A stretch of 64,000 nt of DNA from Sediminibacterium sp. Gen4 (GTDB taxonomy: Bacteria; Bacteroidota; Bacteroidia; Chitinophagales; Chitinophagaceae): positions 1 through 64,000 of the forward strand of contig JACBFI010000008.1 in the NCBI GenBank assembly GCA_013391385.1. Direction: 5' to 3'. Shown piece by piece: positions 36,040 through 44,375 of this stretch. The position numbers and the translations under genes were made by a program. The first letter of the stretch is position 1. Every line of letters starts with the position of its first letter. The notes beneath the pieces are model-generated. The model did not search any database, was not told the origin of the DNA, and was given only the letters and a program-made list of their open reading frames with translations.

Positions 36040-37338
36040 ATGAAATACTTGCCGCTTGATCCCAATCTATTCATAATCAATCGTAAGCGTTTTATAAAAG
36101 CCATGTTACCCAACAGCATCGCCATTTTTGTCAGCAATGATGAATGGCCGATGAATGGCGACGCTTTACACAAGTTCAAACAGAACAGTAATCTGTATTG
36201 GCTGAGCGGCATTACCCAAGAAGACTCCATGGTGGTGCTATTCCCCGATTGTCCGGATCCGAAATACAGAGAAGTACTGGTACTGGTTCGTCCCAATGAA
36301 CTGAAAGAAAAATGGGACGGCAAAAGACTCCGCAAACAGGAGGCCACGGCTATTTCCGGGATCGCAACGATTGTTTGGCTTGACAGCATCGATGCCTTTT
36401 TACAAACATGGGTTCATTTAGCCGATAATGTGTATTTAGATACCAATGAAAACGATCGTAAAGCATCATTGATCAGAAGCAGGGATTATCGTTTTGTAGA
36501 TGAGATGAAGGAACGTTATCCATTGCATGTATATCATCGTACCGCTAAGATCATGAAATCTTTACGGGCTATCAAGACCAAAGAGGAAGTGGCAGTTTTG
36601 CAACAAGCGATCAATATCACTGATAACACTTTCCGTAGATTATTAGGGTTTATCAAACCCGGTGTTTTCGAATATGAGATCGAGGCGGAGATATTTCACA
36701 GTTTTTATAGTCAACGCGCTACCGGTCCCGCCTATGGAAGTATTATTGCGAGTGGCGACAGGGCCAGAATCCTGCACTATGTTTCCAATAACCAGGAATG
36801 TAAGGATGGAGAAATGGTACTGATGGATTTTGGTGCAGAGTATGGCGGATATTGCGCGGATCTCACCAGGACGGTACCCGTTAACGGTAAATTCACACGC
36901 AGACAAAAAACGGTTTACAATGCTTGTTTACATTTACACAATTATGCAAAGAGCATTTTAAAGCCGGGTATTTCGATTGTAGATTATACCGAAAAAGTAG
37001 GAGAGGAAGCCACACAACAGTTTTTGAAAATTGGGTTGCTGAGAAAAACGGAAGTGAAGAATGAAGATCCGGAGAACAGAGCATATCGCAAATACTTATA
37101 CCATGGAATATCCCATCATCTAGGTATTGATGTGCACGATCTCGGAACAAGAACAGCACCTATTCAAGCTGGAATGGTCTTTACAATTGAACCCGGTATC
37201 TATATTGAAGAAGAACAAATGGGTGTACGAATTGAGAATAATTTCTGGATTACTAAAAACGGCAATATCGACCTCATGAAAAATATTCCTATTACCGTGG
37301 AAGAGATTGAGGGGTTGATGAAGAAAATAAGTGAGTAG
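36040..37338 (+). CDS. pepP: Xaa-Pro aminopeptidase (aminopeptidase P)
   Basis: A 432-residue M24B metallopeptidase that removes N-terminal residues before proline. The N-terminal creatinase-like domain (about 1-170) is followed by the pita-bread domain. Its two-metal ligands lie in MDFGAEYGGYCADLTRT, HGISHHLGIDVHDLG, FTIEPGIY and GVRIENNF. The open frame reaches 35962, but the ATG at 36040 gives the usual start. The stop TAG (37336-37338) falls in a class C element that begins there. Confidence 0.92.
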   Translation: MKYLPLDPNLFIINRKRFIKAMLPNSIAIFVSNDEWPMNGDALHKFKQNSNLYWLSGITQEDSMVVLFPDCPDPKYREVLVLVRPNELKEKWDGKRLRKQEATAISGIATIVWLDSIDAFLQTWVHLADNVYLDTNENDRKASLIRSRDYRFVDEMKERYPLHVYHRTAKIMKSLRAIKTKEEVAVLQQAINITDNTFRRLLGFIKPGVFEYEIEAEIFHSFYSQRATGPAYGSIIASGDRARILHYVSNNQECKDGEMVLMDFGAEYGGYCADLTRTVPVNGKFTRRQKTVYNACLHLHNYAKSILKPGISIVDYTEKVGEEATQQFLKIGLLRKTEVKNEDPENRAYRKYLYHGISHHLGIDVHDLGTRTAPIQAGMVFTIEPGIYIEEEQMGVRIENNFWITKNGNIDLMKNIPITVEEIEGLMKKISE

Positions 37339-37387
37339 TCCATAGTCAATAGACCATGGTCCATGGACTATGGTCTATCAACCATAA
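37336..37387. repeat. Word-repeat hairpin element, class C
   Basis: TAGTCCATAGTCAATAGACC leads into a near-perfect palindrome centred on TCCATGGA; the stem has a single G-T mismatch in about 15 pairs. Bases 37349-37382 are identical to 51110-51143. The element supplies the pepP stop and ends 6 bases before the pssA start. Confidence 0.85.
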
Positions 37388-37392
37388 ATATC

Positions 37393-38157
37393 ATGAAACA
37401 AATCCCAAACCTCTTTACCCTTTTGAACTTATTATGTGGTTGTCTTGCCATTGTAATGGTGATGCAGACCGGTTTAACGATGGCCTATTCATCCAACGGA
37501 GAAACCATTGTAGAAATACCGGAGCAAATGCAATGGGCAAGTGTACTGTTGGCAGTGGCTGCTATCATTGATTTTTGTGACGGCTTTTTTGCACGTTTGT
37601 TAAAAGTGCCCTCCGATATGGGAAAGCAACTGGATTCTTTAGCAGATGTGGTAAGTTTTGGGGTGGTTCCCGGATTGATTGCCTGGCAGTTCCTCAGATT
37701 ATCAGTAGCACAAGAAGTAGACGGATTGGATACATCGATGGTTTGGATATTACCGGCATTCATCTTGCCATGCGCAGGTGCATACAGATTAGCAAGATTC
37801 AATATCGATACTACCCAGCAGCATGGATTTAAAGGGGTGCCCATACCGGCTGCAGGCTTATTGCTGGCCTCTTTTCCATTGATCTATTGGAATACCCAAG
37901 AAACATGGGTGATTACGCTATTGCTCAATAAATGGATTTGGTATGCCATCATTGTTTTGGTGAGTTATCTGATGGTTTCAACACTGCCTATGCTGGCACT
38001 CAAATTCACACAGCTAACCTTCCAAAAATTATTTCCCTTTCTACTGATGGCTGTTATTGCTGTAATTACAGCTTTCTTGTGGGGATGGTTATCAGTTCCC
38101 GTCACTTTTATTGCTTATGTAGTTCTATCTTTGCTCCTTAAACAAAAAGAATCATGA
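37393..38157 (+). CDS. pssA: CDP-diacylglycerol-serine O-phosphatidyltransferase
   Basis: A 254-residue inner-membrane enzyme that makes phosphatidylserine, the precursor of phosphatidylethanolamine. The CDP-alcohol phosphotransferase motif (D-X2-DG-X2-AR-X8-G-X3-D-X3-D) is complete around residues 56-80, starting DFCDGFFAR. There are about seven membrane segments. The upstream frame starts inside the repeat, so the ATG at 37393 is used. The next gene, purS, overlaps by 4 bases. Confidence 0.93.
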   Translation: MKQIPNLFTLLNLLCGCLAIVMVMQTGLTMAYSSNGETIVEIPEQMQWASVLLAVAAIIDFCDGFFARLLKVPSDMGKQLDSLADVVSFGVVPGLIAWQFLRLSVAQEVDGLDTSMVWILPAFILPCAGAYRLARFNIDTTQQHGFKGVPIPAAGLLLASFPLIYWNTQETWVITLLLNKWIWYAIIVLVSYLMVSTLPMLALKFTQLTFQKLFPFLLMAVIAVITAFLWGWLSVPVTFIAYVVLSLLLKQKES

Positions 38158-38402
38158 CCTATAACGTGCAGATCAAAGTAATGCCATTAAAAGACCTTCT
38201 CGATCCACAAGGTAAAGCAGTGCTGGGTGGACTACAAAACCTCGGTTTAGGAGCCGTGAGTGATGTACGAGTAGGAAAACACATTACGCTGCAGATTGAA
38301 GCTGCTTCAGAAGCAGAAGCCAGACAAATAGCCGAAGACGCCTCCAAAAAACTACTCGCCAATCCGGTAATGGAGTTTTATGAGATTGAAATGATAAATT
38401 GA
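38154..38402 (+). CDS. purS: Phosphoribosylformylglycinamidine synthase subunit PurS
   Basis: The 82-residue PurS subunit, which in multi-subunit bacterial FGAM synthases bridges PurQ and PurL in step 4 of purine synthesis. The family pattern is KDLLDPQGKAVLGGLQNLG and the beta-alpha-beta fold VRVGKHITLQIEAASEAEARQIAED. Its ATG overlaps the pssA stop (ATGA). PurQ and PurL are not nearby. The stop TGA adjoins a class B element. Confidence 0.9.
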   Translation: MTYNVQIKVMPLKDLLDPQGKAVLGGLQNLGLGAVSDVRVGKHITLQIEAASEAEARQIAEDASKKLLANPVMEFYEIEMIN

Positions 38403-38468
38403 TGATGTCGGATGTCTGATGTCTGATTTGAGCAATACATACATCAGACATCAGAAATCAGAAATCCT
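38401..38468. repeat. Word-repeat element, class B
   Basis: GATGTCTGATGT (38411-38422) pairs with ACATCAGACATC (38441-38452), flanked by further GATGTCGG/CAGAAATC words. It starts at the purS stop and reaches into the rsmI upstream frame; an ATG at 38419 lies in phase with rsmI. Confidence 0.75.
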
Positions 38469-38475
38469 ACCTCGC

Positions 38476-39144
38476 ATGCTGTATCTCGTCCCCACACCCA
38501 TCGGTAACCTCAAGGATGTAACACTTCGCTCATTGGAAGTATTACAGCAGGTGGATGTGATCTTATGTGAGGATACACGTACCTCTTCCAAGTTTTTGAA
38601 TCACTATCAGATACAGAAGCCGCTTTCTCCCTATCACCAACACAATGAACATAAAGTAGTGGCTCATTTGACCGATCAGATGAAAGCCGGAAAAACCTTT
38701 GCATTGATTACAGATGCAGGCACACCGGGAATTTCTGATCCGGCTTTTTTACTGGTAAGAGCCTGTGTACAGGAAGGTATCAAAGTAGAATGTTTACCCG
38801 GCACCACTGCATTTGTTCCGGCACTGGTGAATAGTGGAATACCTTCTAACCGTTTTGTGTTTGAAGGATTTTTACCATTGAAAAAAGGCAGACAAACACT
38901 TTTTAAACAATTGGCGACCGAGGAGCGAACCATGGTATTTTATGAAAGTCCGATGCGACTCGTGAAAACCTTGGAGGAAATGGCAGGTTATTTTGGAGCT
39001 GATCGATACTGTAGTGTTAGCAGAGAACTCACAAAAATGTTTGAAGAAAATTATCGAGGTACATTACAGGAAGTAGCAGACCATTTTCGCGTAAAAACGG
39101 TCAAGGGAGAAATAGTAATTGTTGTAGCAGGTAAAGCAGATTAA
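38476..39144 (+). CDS. rsmI: 16S rRNA 2'-O-methyltransferase RsmI
   Basis: A 222-residue enzyme that methylates the ribose of C1402 of 16S rRNA. The SAM-binding signatures are LYLVPTPIGNLKDVTLRSLE and ALITDAGTPGISDP; the family start MLYLVPTPIGNL decides the ATG at 38476. An upstream ATG at 38419, inside the class B repeat, is in phase and would add 19 residues. The end overlaps the convergent nitroreductase gene by 4 bases. Confidence 0.94.
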   Translation: MLYLVPTPIGNLKDVTLRSLEVLQQVDVILCEDTRTSSKFLNHYQIQKPLSPYHQHNEHKVVAHLTDQMKAGKTFALITDAGTPGISDPAFLLVRACVQEGIKVECLPGTTAFVPALVNSGIPSNRFVFEGFLPLKKGRQTLFKQLATEERTMVFYESPMRLVKTLEEMAGYFGADRYCSVSRELTKMFEENYRGTLQEVADHFRVKTVKGEIVIVVAGKAD

Positions 39145-39824
39145 TACCACACTGTAATTTCTTCTAAACTTTTTCTTTTTAAATCCGGCACCGAACATTC
39201 TTTAGCTGGATATCCAACAGGAATTAATAAAAAAGGCTTTTCATTTTCCGGTCTATTCAACAATTGTACTAAAAAATTCATAGGTGAAGGGGTATGGGTA
39301 AGCGCTGCTAAACCTGCGTGATGGATGGCCGTTAACAACATGCCACAAGCAATGCCACAGCTTTCTGTTACATAATAGTTTTGCTTTTTCTTTCCGGTAT
39401 CCGTGAATTCATAACTTCTTCTGAATACCACAATTAAATAAGGGGCTGTTTCCAAAAAAGATTTTTGCCAATCTGTTTGTAGTGGCGCAAGGTCTTCTAA
39501 CCATTCTTCACTCATTCTATTTTCATAACTCTCTTTTTCTTCAGCTTCAGCTGCCTGTCTGATGGCAGTTTTAATGGAAGGATTGCTTACAACACAAAAT
39601 GTCCATGGCTGTTTATGAGCACCTGAAGGTGCCGTAGAAGCACTTAAAAGAATATTCTGTATTACTGTAAGTGGTACAGGTTGATCTGAAAACTCACGAA
39701 TACTACGCCGTTTATTCATCCATTCATAAAAATCTGATGATCGTTGTAAAGTTTCTGATTCAGTATATGTTTCTTTACTATATGAGATAAAAGGATGACC
39801 ATTAATCATTCGTTGTTCTTTCAT
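39141..39824 (-). CDS. Iodotyrosine deiodinase-like nitroreductase
   Basis: A 227-residue FMN protein of the nitroreductase superfamily that resembles vertebrate iodotyrosine deiodinase rather than ordinary NfsA/B enzymes. RRSIREFS, TAPSGAHKQPWTF and the C-terminal PVGYPAKECSVPDLKRKSL align well with the known animal sequence as I remember it. The three substrate-lid residues of human IYD (Glu157, Tyr161, Lys182) correspond to Glu96, Tyr100 and Lys121 here, in the same spacing. It could reductively dehalogenate halotyrosines, or have a related, non-iodine substrate. It has no close functional partner. Confidence 0.8.
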   Translation of the reverse strand: MKEQRMINGHPFISYSKETYTESETLQRSSDFYEWMNKRRSIREFSDQPVPLTVIQNILLSASTAPSGAHKQPWTFCVVSNPSIKTAIRQAAEAEEKESYENRMSEEWLEDLAPLQTDWQKSFLETAPYLIVVFRRSYEFTDTGKKKQNYYVTESCGIACGMLLTAIHHAGLAALTHTPSPMNFLVQLLNRPENEKPFLLIPVGYPAKECSVPDLKRKSLEEITVWY

Positions 39825-39869
39825 ACCTCTTTTTTTCTGAAATTAGCACATTAAACCGATTAGCACGAC

Positions 39870-41753
39870 ATGAAAAAATCACTTTTGAAATTTCTCTTCC
39901 TGTCAACTCTTACCTGTCAACTGTCAACTATTACCTCCGCACAATCAGACCGTTGGCAGCAAAAGATCAAATACCAGATCAATGTAAACATGGATGTAAA
40001 TACCAACCGGTTTACAGGAACCGAGAAAATTGATTATTGGAATAATTCTCCGGACACTTTAACAAGGGTTTTCTTTCACTTGTACTGGAATGCATTTCAG
40101 CCCAATAGCAGCATGGATGTTCGTAGTCGTGAACTTGGTAAAACGGTTTTGCGCGAACCTTCCAGAGGAAGTGATGGATTGGATTGGGATGCAAGAGTAA
40201 AAGACAGAATCAGTAAACTGACTCCTGAGCAAATCGGATTTCAGCAAGTAGCATCTGTCAAAGTTAATGGTGTAGCGCAAGAGTTAAGAGAGCATGAAAC
40301 CATTCTGGAAGTGGTGTTGGCAAAACCCATCATGCCCAAATCCAAAATTCAAATGGATGTTCAATTTGAAGCACAAGTGCCTTTGCAAATACGGAGAAGC
40401 GGAAGAGATAATGCAGAAGGTGTTCGCTATAGTATGAGTCAGTGGTATCCTAAGTTGGTAGAATATGATTACCAAGGTTGGAATGCCAATCCCTATATCG
40501 CTCGTGAATTTTATGGTGTGTGGGGAGATTTTGATGTCAATATCACCATTGATAAAAACTATTTCGTTACTGCCGGTGGGGATTTAATCAATGCCAATGA
40601 GATCGGGCGCGGTTATGAAGCTGCAGGTAGTAAACCTATAGCTCCTTCAGGAAATACGGTTACCTGGAAATGGCAAGCCTATAACGTTCATGATTTTATG
40701 TGGGCCGCCGATCCGAAATATAAAATGATCACAAAAGCAGTTACTAACGGACCATTGATCCGCGTTGTGTATAAAGGAGTAGATTCAGCTGCAGCTGTCA
40801 ATGATGCTCGTTGGCAACGTGTTTTAGATACTGCTGTGTTGGCGTATCCGATCATTGCCCAAACTTTTGGTCCTTACCCTTATAAAACATACACTTTTGT
40901 GCAAGGTGGAGATGGAGGTATGGAATATCCGATGGCTACCTTAATGAAAAACGCCAGTATAGGAACAGCAATACATGAGTGGATGCATAGTTGGTATCAA
41001 ATGATGATGGGTTCCAATGAAGCTTTGTATCCCTGGATGGATGAAGGGTTTACAGATTATGCAACATCCAGGGTTATGGCTGAAATGAGAGGCAGCAAAG
41101 CCTTTGCAGCCGAAGGGGCTTATCGCAGTTATTTCAATTTGGCGAGAAGTGGGTTTGAAGAACCTGCCAGTACACATGCCGATCATTACAATACCAATTT
41201 TGCGTATGGAGCAGCATCTTATAGCAAAGGCGCCGTGTTCATGGAACAATTGGGTTATATCGTAGGTGCAAAAGTGCGCGACCAAATTTTGTTAGACTAT
41301 TATTATCAATGGCGCTTCAAACATCCCAATCCCAATGATTTCATTCGTGTAGCAGAAAAAAGAAGTGGAATGGAATTGGATTGGTATAAAGAATATTTTA
41401 TCAACTCTACCAAAACCATTGATTACGCAGTTGGCGATATCAATGTAGTAGAAGGTAAGACAACATTGACCATGAAACGCATTGGTAAAATGCCCATGCC
41501 TTTGGATGTATTGGTAACTTATAAAGATGGTAAACAGGAAATACACAATATTCCACTCGATCTCATGTATGGTGTAAAACCTGCAGAAGATGCAACCGAG
41601 CGAATGGTAGAAAAGCCATGGCGCTGGACACATCCCGAATACAAATTCACGATCAGCAGGGGTATACAGGATATTAAATCCATCGAGATAGACCCATCCA
41701 TGCGATTAGCCGATATCAATCGAAACAACAATAAACTGGTAATACCCGATTAA
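39870..41753 (+). CDS. M1 family metallopeptidase
   Basis: A 627-residue exported zinc aminopeptidase. The zinc site is HEWMHSWYQ (HExxH) with a downstream Glu in WMDEGFTDYA, and GGDGGMEYPMATL is the GxMEN-type substrate loop. The signal peptide ends near TITSAQ. Its hydrophobic region is encoded by three CTGTCAA units (39900-39927), a repeat word also seen in spacer elements of this kind. It is followed by a strong terminator and convergent to the MFS gene. Confidence 0.88.
   Translation: MKKSLLKFLFLSTLTCQLSTITSAQSDRWQQKIKYQINVNMDVNTNRFTGTEKIDYWNNSPDTLTRVFFHLYWNAFQPNSSMDVRSRELGKTVLREPSRGSDGLDWDARVKDRISKLTPEQIGFQQVASVKVNGVAQELREHETILEVVLAKPIMPKSKIQMDVQFEAQVPLQIRRSGRDNAEGVRYSMSQWYPKLVEYDYQGWNANPYIAREFYGVWGDFDVNITIDKNYFVTAGGDLINANEIGRGYEAAGSKPIAPSGNTVTWKWQAYNVHDFMWAADPKYKMITKAVTNGPLIRVVYKGVDSAAAVNDARWQRVLDTAVLAYPIIAQTFGPYPYKTYTFVQGGDGGMEYPMATLMKNASIGTAIHEWMHSWYQMMMGSNEALYPWMDEGFTDYATSRVMAEMRGSKAFAAEGAYRSYFNLARSGFEEPASTHADHYNTNFAYGAASYSKGAVFMEQLGYIVGAKVRDQILLDYYYQWRFKHPNPNDFIRVAEKRSGMELDWYKEYFINSTKTIDYAVGDINVVEGKTTLTMKRIGKMPMPLDVLVTYKDGKQEIHNIPLDLMYGVKPAEDATERMVEKPWRWTHPEYKFTISRGIQDIKSIEIDPSMRLADINRNNNKLVIPD
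39900..39927 (+). repeat. CTGTCAA word repeat inside a signal-peptide coding sequence
   Basis: CTGTCAA occurs at 39900-39906, 39914-39920 and 39921-39927, encoding LSTLTCQLSTI of the M1 peptidase signal. It is the only repeat of this kind clearly inside a coding region here. Confidence 0.6.
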
Positions 41754-41768
41754 TGCAAATAATAAAAG

Positions 41769-41805
41769 GAGGCTGGATCAAAAATCTGATCCAGCCTCTT
41801 TTTTT
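41769..41805. terminator. Bidirectional terminator, 11-bp stem
   Basis: GAGGCTGGATC (41769-41779) and GATCCAGCCTC (41788-41798), 8-base loop, T-run after and A-run before. It serves the convergent M1 peptidase and MFS genes. Confidence 0.85.
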
Positions 41806-41843
41806 ATACTATGGTCCATGGACCATAAGCCATAAGCTATCCC
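41806..41843. repeat. Class C word repeat, short
   Basis: ACTATGGTCCATGGACCATAAGCC carries the same TCCATGGA centre as the copies at 37336 and 51104. It lies against the MFS gene stop. Confidence 0.6.
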
Positions 41844-43085
41844 TCAATATTCCATCTTCCGAAGACTGGGCGCCTTGAACCAGGTAGTGACTACCACGAG
41901 TATCGTCATACATCCACCGAAAACAACAGATGGAACAACGCCTAACAATTTCGCTGCAACACCGCTTTCAAATTGTCCCAATTCATTACTGCTGTTGATG
42001 AACATAGAGTTCACACTCATTACTCTTCCGCGCATTTGATCAGGTGTTTTCAGTTGAACAATGGTTCCGCGAATAATCATACTGATGCCATCTAGCATGC
42101 CACTTAATAACAATACAGCAAACGAAAGCCAGAATAATCTTGAGAAAGCGAATATGATGATGCAAATACCAAAACCAGCTACTGCTAGTAATAACTTCTT
42201 GCCTTGTTGTCTTTTTAGTGGGAATAGGGTTAATAAAATTACAATGAGGATGGAGCCAATATCTGATGCCGCATTCAACCAGCCAAATCCAATTGGTCCC
42301 GTTTTGAGAATGTCTTTGGCAAAGACCGGGATCATGGCTACCGCACCACCAAATAAAACAGCAAACAGGTCAAGACTTAATGCGCCTAGTAACTCTTTTG
42401 TTTTAAAAACAAAACTCAGTCCCTCTTTCACACTGTCTAAGGTTTTTTTATCACTACGTTCGTTGAGAGAAGGTTTGGGTTTGATCTGATACATAAACAT
42501 AAAGCCTATGAATACTAAAGAACAGATTATCGCAAGTGAACCTGTATTACCCAATAAGGCAATTAAGAAACCTACTGTTGCATGGCCGGTTACAGAAGCA
42601 GAAAGCCAGATTCCCTGATTCCAGGTAGTGGCATTTTGGAGTAGCTCTCTGGGTACAATCGATGCAACCATCGTCCCAAATGTAGGGCCGGTAAATGCGC
42701 GAATGATACCGGTAAAAAATATGATGATATAAATTGAGAAAGCAATCCAATGTTTACTCAGTTGCGCTGTTGTGTAGGAAGTAGATAATAGCAATAAAAA
42801 CAAGGCACAAACAAAATACAGTGTAACCCCTCTCAGCAATAACTTTCTTTTTTCACTGATGTCGATCACATGTCCGGCATACAAGGAAAGTGATACAGCA
42901 GGAATGACTTCAGAAAGACCAATCAGTCCAATAGCAAATGGGTCATTGGTAAGTTCATAGATCCACCAGCCTACCAGGGTTCCCATCATACGCAATCCCA
43001 TGATGAAAAGAAACCTCCCCATCATCAGATTTCTATATTCAGGAATTCGCATGGCTGCGAATGGATCATATACCGGTTTGTCCAT
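41844..43085 (-). CDS. MFS transporter
   Basis: A 413-residue major facilitator with about 12 hydrophobic segments. It resembles the EntS-type branch (MFS_3) in length and in the N-terminal FAAMRIPEYRNLMMGRFLF pattern, which begins a domain often linked to export. KRKLLLRG-like charged loops separate the first membrane segments. The substrate is unknown. It lies 19 bases from the deoxynucleoside kinase gene on the same strand, so it may share its transcript. Confidence 0.82.
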   Translation of the reverse strand: MDKPVYDPFAAMRIPEYRNLMMGRFLFIMGLRMMGTLVGWWIYELTNDPFAIGLIGLSEVIPAVSLSLYAGHVIDISEKRKLLLRGVTLYFVCALFLLLLSTSYTTAQLSKHWIAFSIYIIIFFTGIIRAFTGPTFGTMVASIVPRELLQNATTWNQGIWLSASVTGHATVGFLIALLGNTGSLAIICSLVFIGFMFMYQIKPKPSLNERSDKKTLDSVKEGLSFVFKTKELLGALSLDLFAVLFGGAVAMIPVFAKDILKTGPIGFGWLNAASDIGSILIVILLTLFPLKRQQGKKLLLAVAGFGICIIIFAFSRLFWLSFAVLLLSGMLDGISMIIRGTIVQLKTPDQMRGRVMSVNSMFINSSNELGQFESGVAAKLLGVVPSVVFGGCMTILVVVTTWFKAPSLRKMEY

Positions 43086-43104
43086 GTACTGATTTTATAC
43101 TTTC

Positions 43105-43737
43105 TCAGGGTAAGCTGAAATAATGTTGTCCGCCATCATACTCTTTTTCCAGTGCATCTAAAACAATATCCAGGTGCTTTTCATTGCCTAAAAAATCAGC
43201 ATTGCTGGCATCAATGAAGATGGTTTTGATATTGTGTTGTTTAATATAGCTGGTATAGGTTTCTTGAATATTGAACAAGTATTCATCAGGAATGGATTGC
43301 TCATATTCGCGGTTTCGTTTCCTGATATTCTGCTGCAGTTTATTAACAGGTGCATGCAGATAGATTAAAATATCAGGAAATACCAATTGCTGATGAATGA
43401 TGTCAAACAATTTCTGATACAACCTAAACTCTTCTTCGGGTAAATTGACTTTAGCGAACAACAGACATTTTGTAAAGAGATAATCTGAAACGGTTACATG
43501 CTGAAACATGTCTTTGGTGTGTAACATGTCCTTCAATTGCTTATAACGCTCAGCCATAAAAAACAGCTCTAATGGAAAAGCATATTGTTGAGGGTTATCA
43601 TAAAATTTTGGTAGGAATGGATTGTCAGCAAATTCCTCCAAGATCAACCTGGCATTTAATTTTTTGGATAATAAATGAGCCAATGTTGTTTTACCCGCGC
43701 CGATATTTCCTTCAACTGTAATATATTGATACTTCAT
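43105..43737 (-). CDS. Deoxynucleoside kinase (dNK2)
   Basis: A 210-residue deoxynucleoside kinase with P-loop GNIGAGKTTLAHLL and lid RNREYEQSIPDEY. The catalytic DRS-type motif is replaced by SDYLFTKCLLFAK, typical of kinases found next to folK. The start at 43737 (ATG) is chosen over a TTG at 43749. It lies 50 bases downstream of folK on the same strand. The substrate probably differs from dNK1 at 26105-26740, but I cannot read it from sequence. Confidence 0.85.
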   Translation of the reverse strand: MKYQYITVEGNIGAGKTTLAHLLSKKLNARLILEEFADNPFLPKFYDNPQQYAFPLELFFMAERYKQLKDMLHTKDMFQHVTVSDYLFTKCLLFAKVNLPEEEFRLYQKLFDIIHQQLVFPDILIYLHAPVNKLQQNIRKRNREYEQSIPDEYLFNIQETYTSYIKQHNIKTIFIDASNADFLGNEKHLDIVLDALEKEYDGGQHYFSLP

Positions 43738-43756
43738 GTCCGATAGCAATAGCGTC

Positions 43757-43764
43757 CAAAATTA
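43757..43764 (-). promoter_or_regulatory. Possible -7 box for dNK2
   Basis: TAATTTTG on the minus strand, 19 bases before the ATG at 43737. No -33 TTG with proper spacing was found, and folK read-through is likely too. Confidence 0.3.
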
Positions 43765-43786
43765 ACCGTGCAACAGTAGCGATCCT

Positions 43787-44266
43787 TTATTTTTTTTGCA
43801 CATTTAAAGTATCCGGACAAATTTCAAGCAATTCCAGAATCGATTTCTTTTCGAGGGGATGCATGAGCAGTGGGGCAATTTCGGCCAATGGTAACAATGC
43901 AAATTTGCGTAAGGGAAGTGCCGGGTGGGGGATGGTTAGTAGTGCAGATGTTTGTATCAAGTCATCAATCAATAAAATATCCAGATCAATGATCCGAGGT
44001 CCCATTTTGATGGTTCTGGTACGTCCCATTTCAGTTTCTATATCCAGCAATGCTTGCATCAGTGCATCTGGCGATAAGTCTGTTTCTACTTGTAAAGCCT
44101 GGTTCAAAAAGGCCGGCTGGTCTGTTTTACCCCAAGCTTCCGTTTCATATATAGACGATTGGGCAACGATTTTGCCACATTTCTGTTGAATGAATTCAGC
44201 GGCTTGCTGCAAATGATTCAACCGGTTTCCCATATTACCGCCTGTCAGCAAATACACTGTATTCAT
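43787..44266 (-). CDS. folK: 6-hydroxymethyl-7,8-dihydropterin pyrophosphokinase
   Basis: A 159-residue folate-pathway enzyme that pyrophosphorylates hydroxymethyl-dihydropterin. It shows LTGGNMGNRLNHLQQAAEFI at the N-terminus, then FLNQALQVET and the metal-binding GPRIIDLDILLIDD, followed by IPHPALPLRKFALLPLAEIAP. Length is normal for the single-domain enzyme. It heads a folK-kinase pair and is divergent from sppA. Confidence 0.93.
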   Translation of the reverse strand: MNTVYLLTGGNMGNRLNHLQQAAEFIQQKCGKIVAQSSIYETEAWGKTDQPAFLNQALQVETDLSPDALMQALLDIETEMGRTRTIKMGPRIIDLDILLIDDLIQTSALLTIPHPALPLRKFALLPLAEIAPLLMHPLEKKSILELLEICPDTLNVQKK

Positions 44267-44375
44267 AAATTGGAGATATTTACAGCTCCAAATATCTTTA
44301 AATTCACAAAGTCATACAGGATTATTTCATGGAAACAATAAGTGTGTCTGTAGACAGTTATTAAATAAAGGCATT

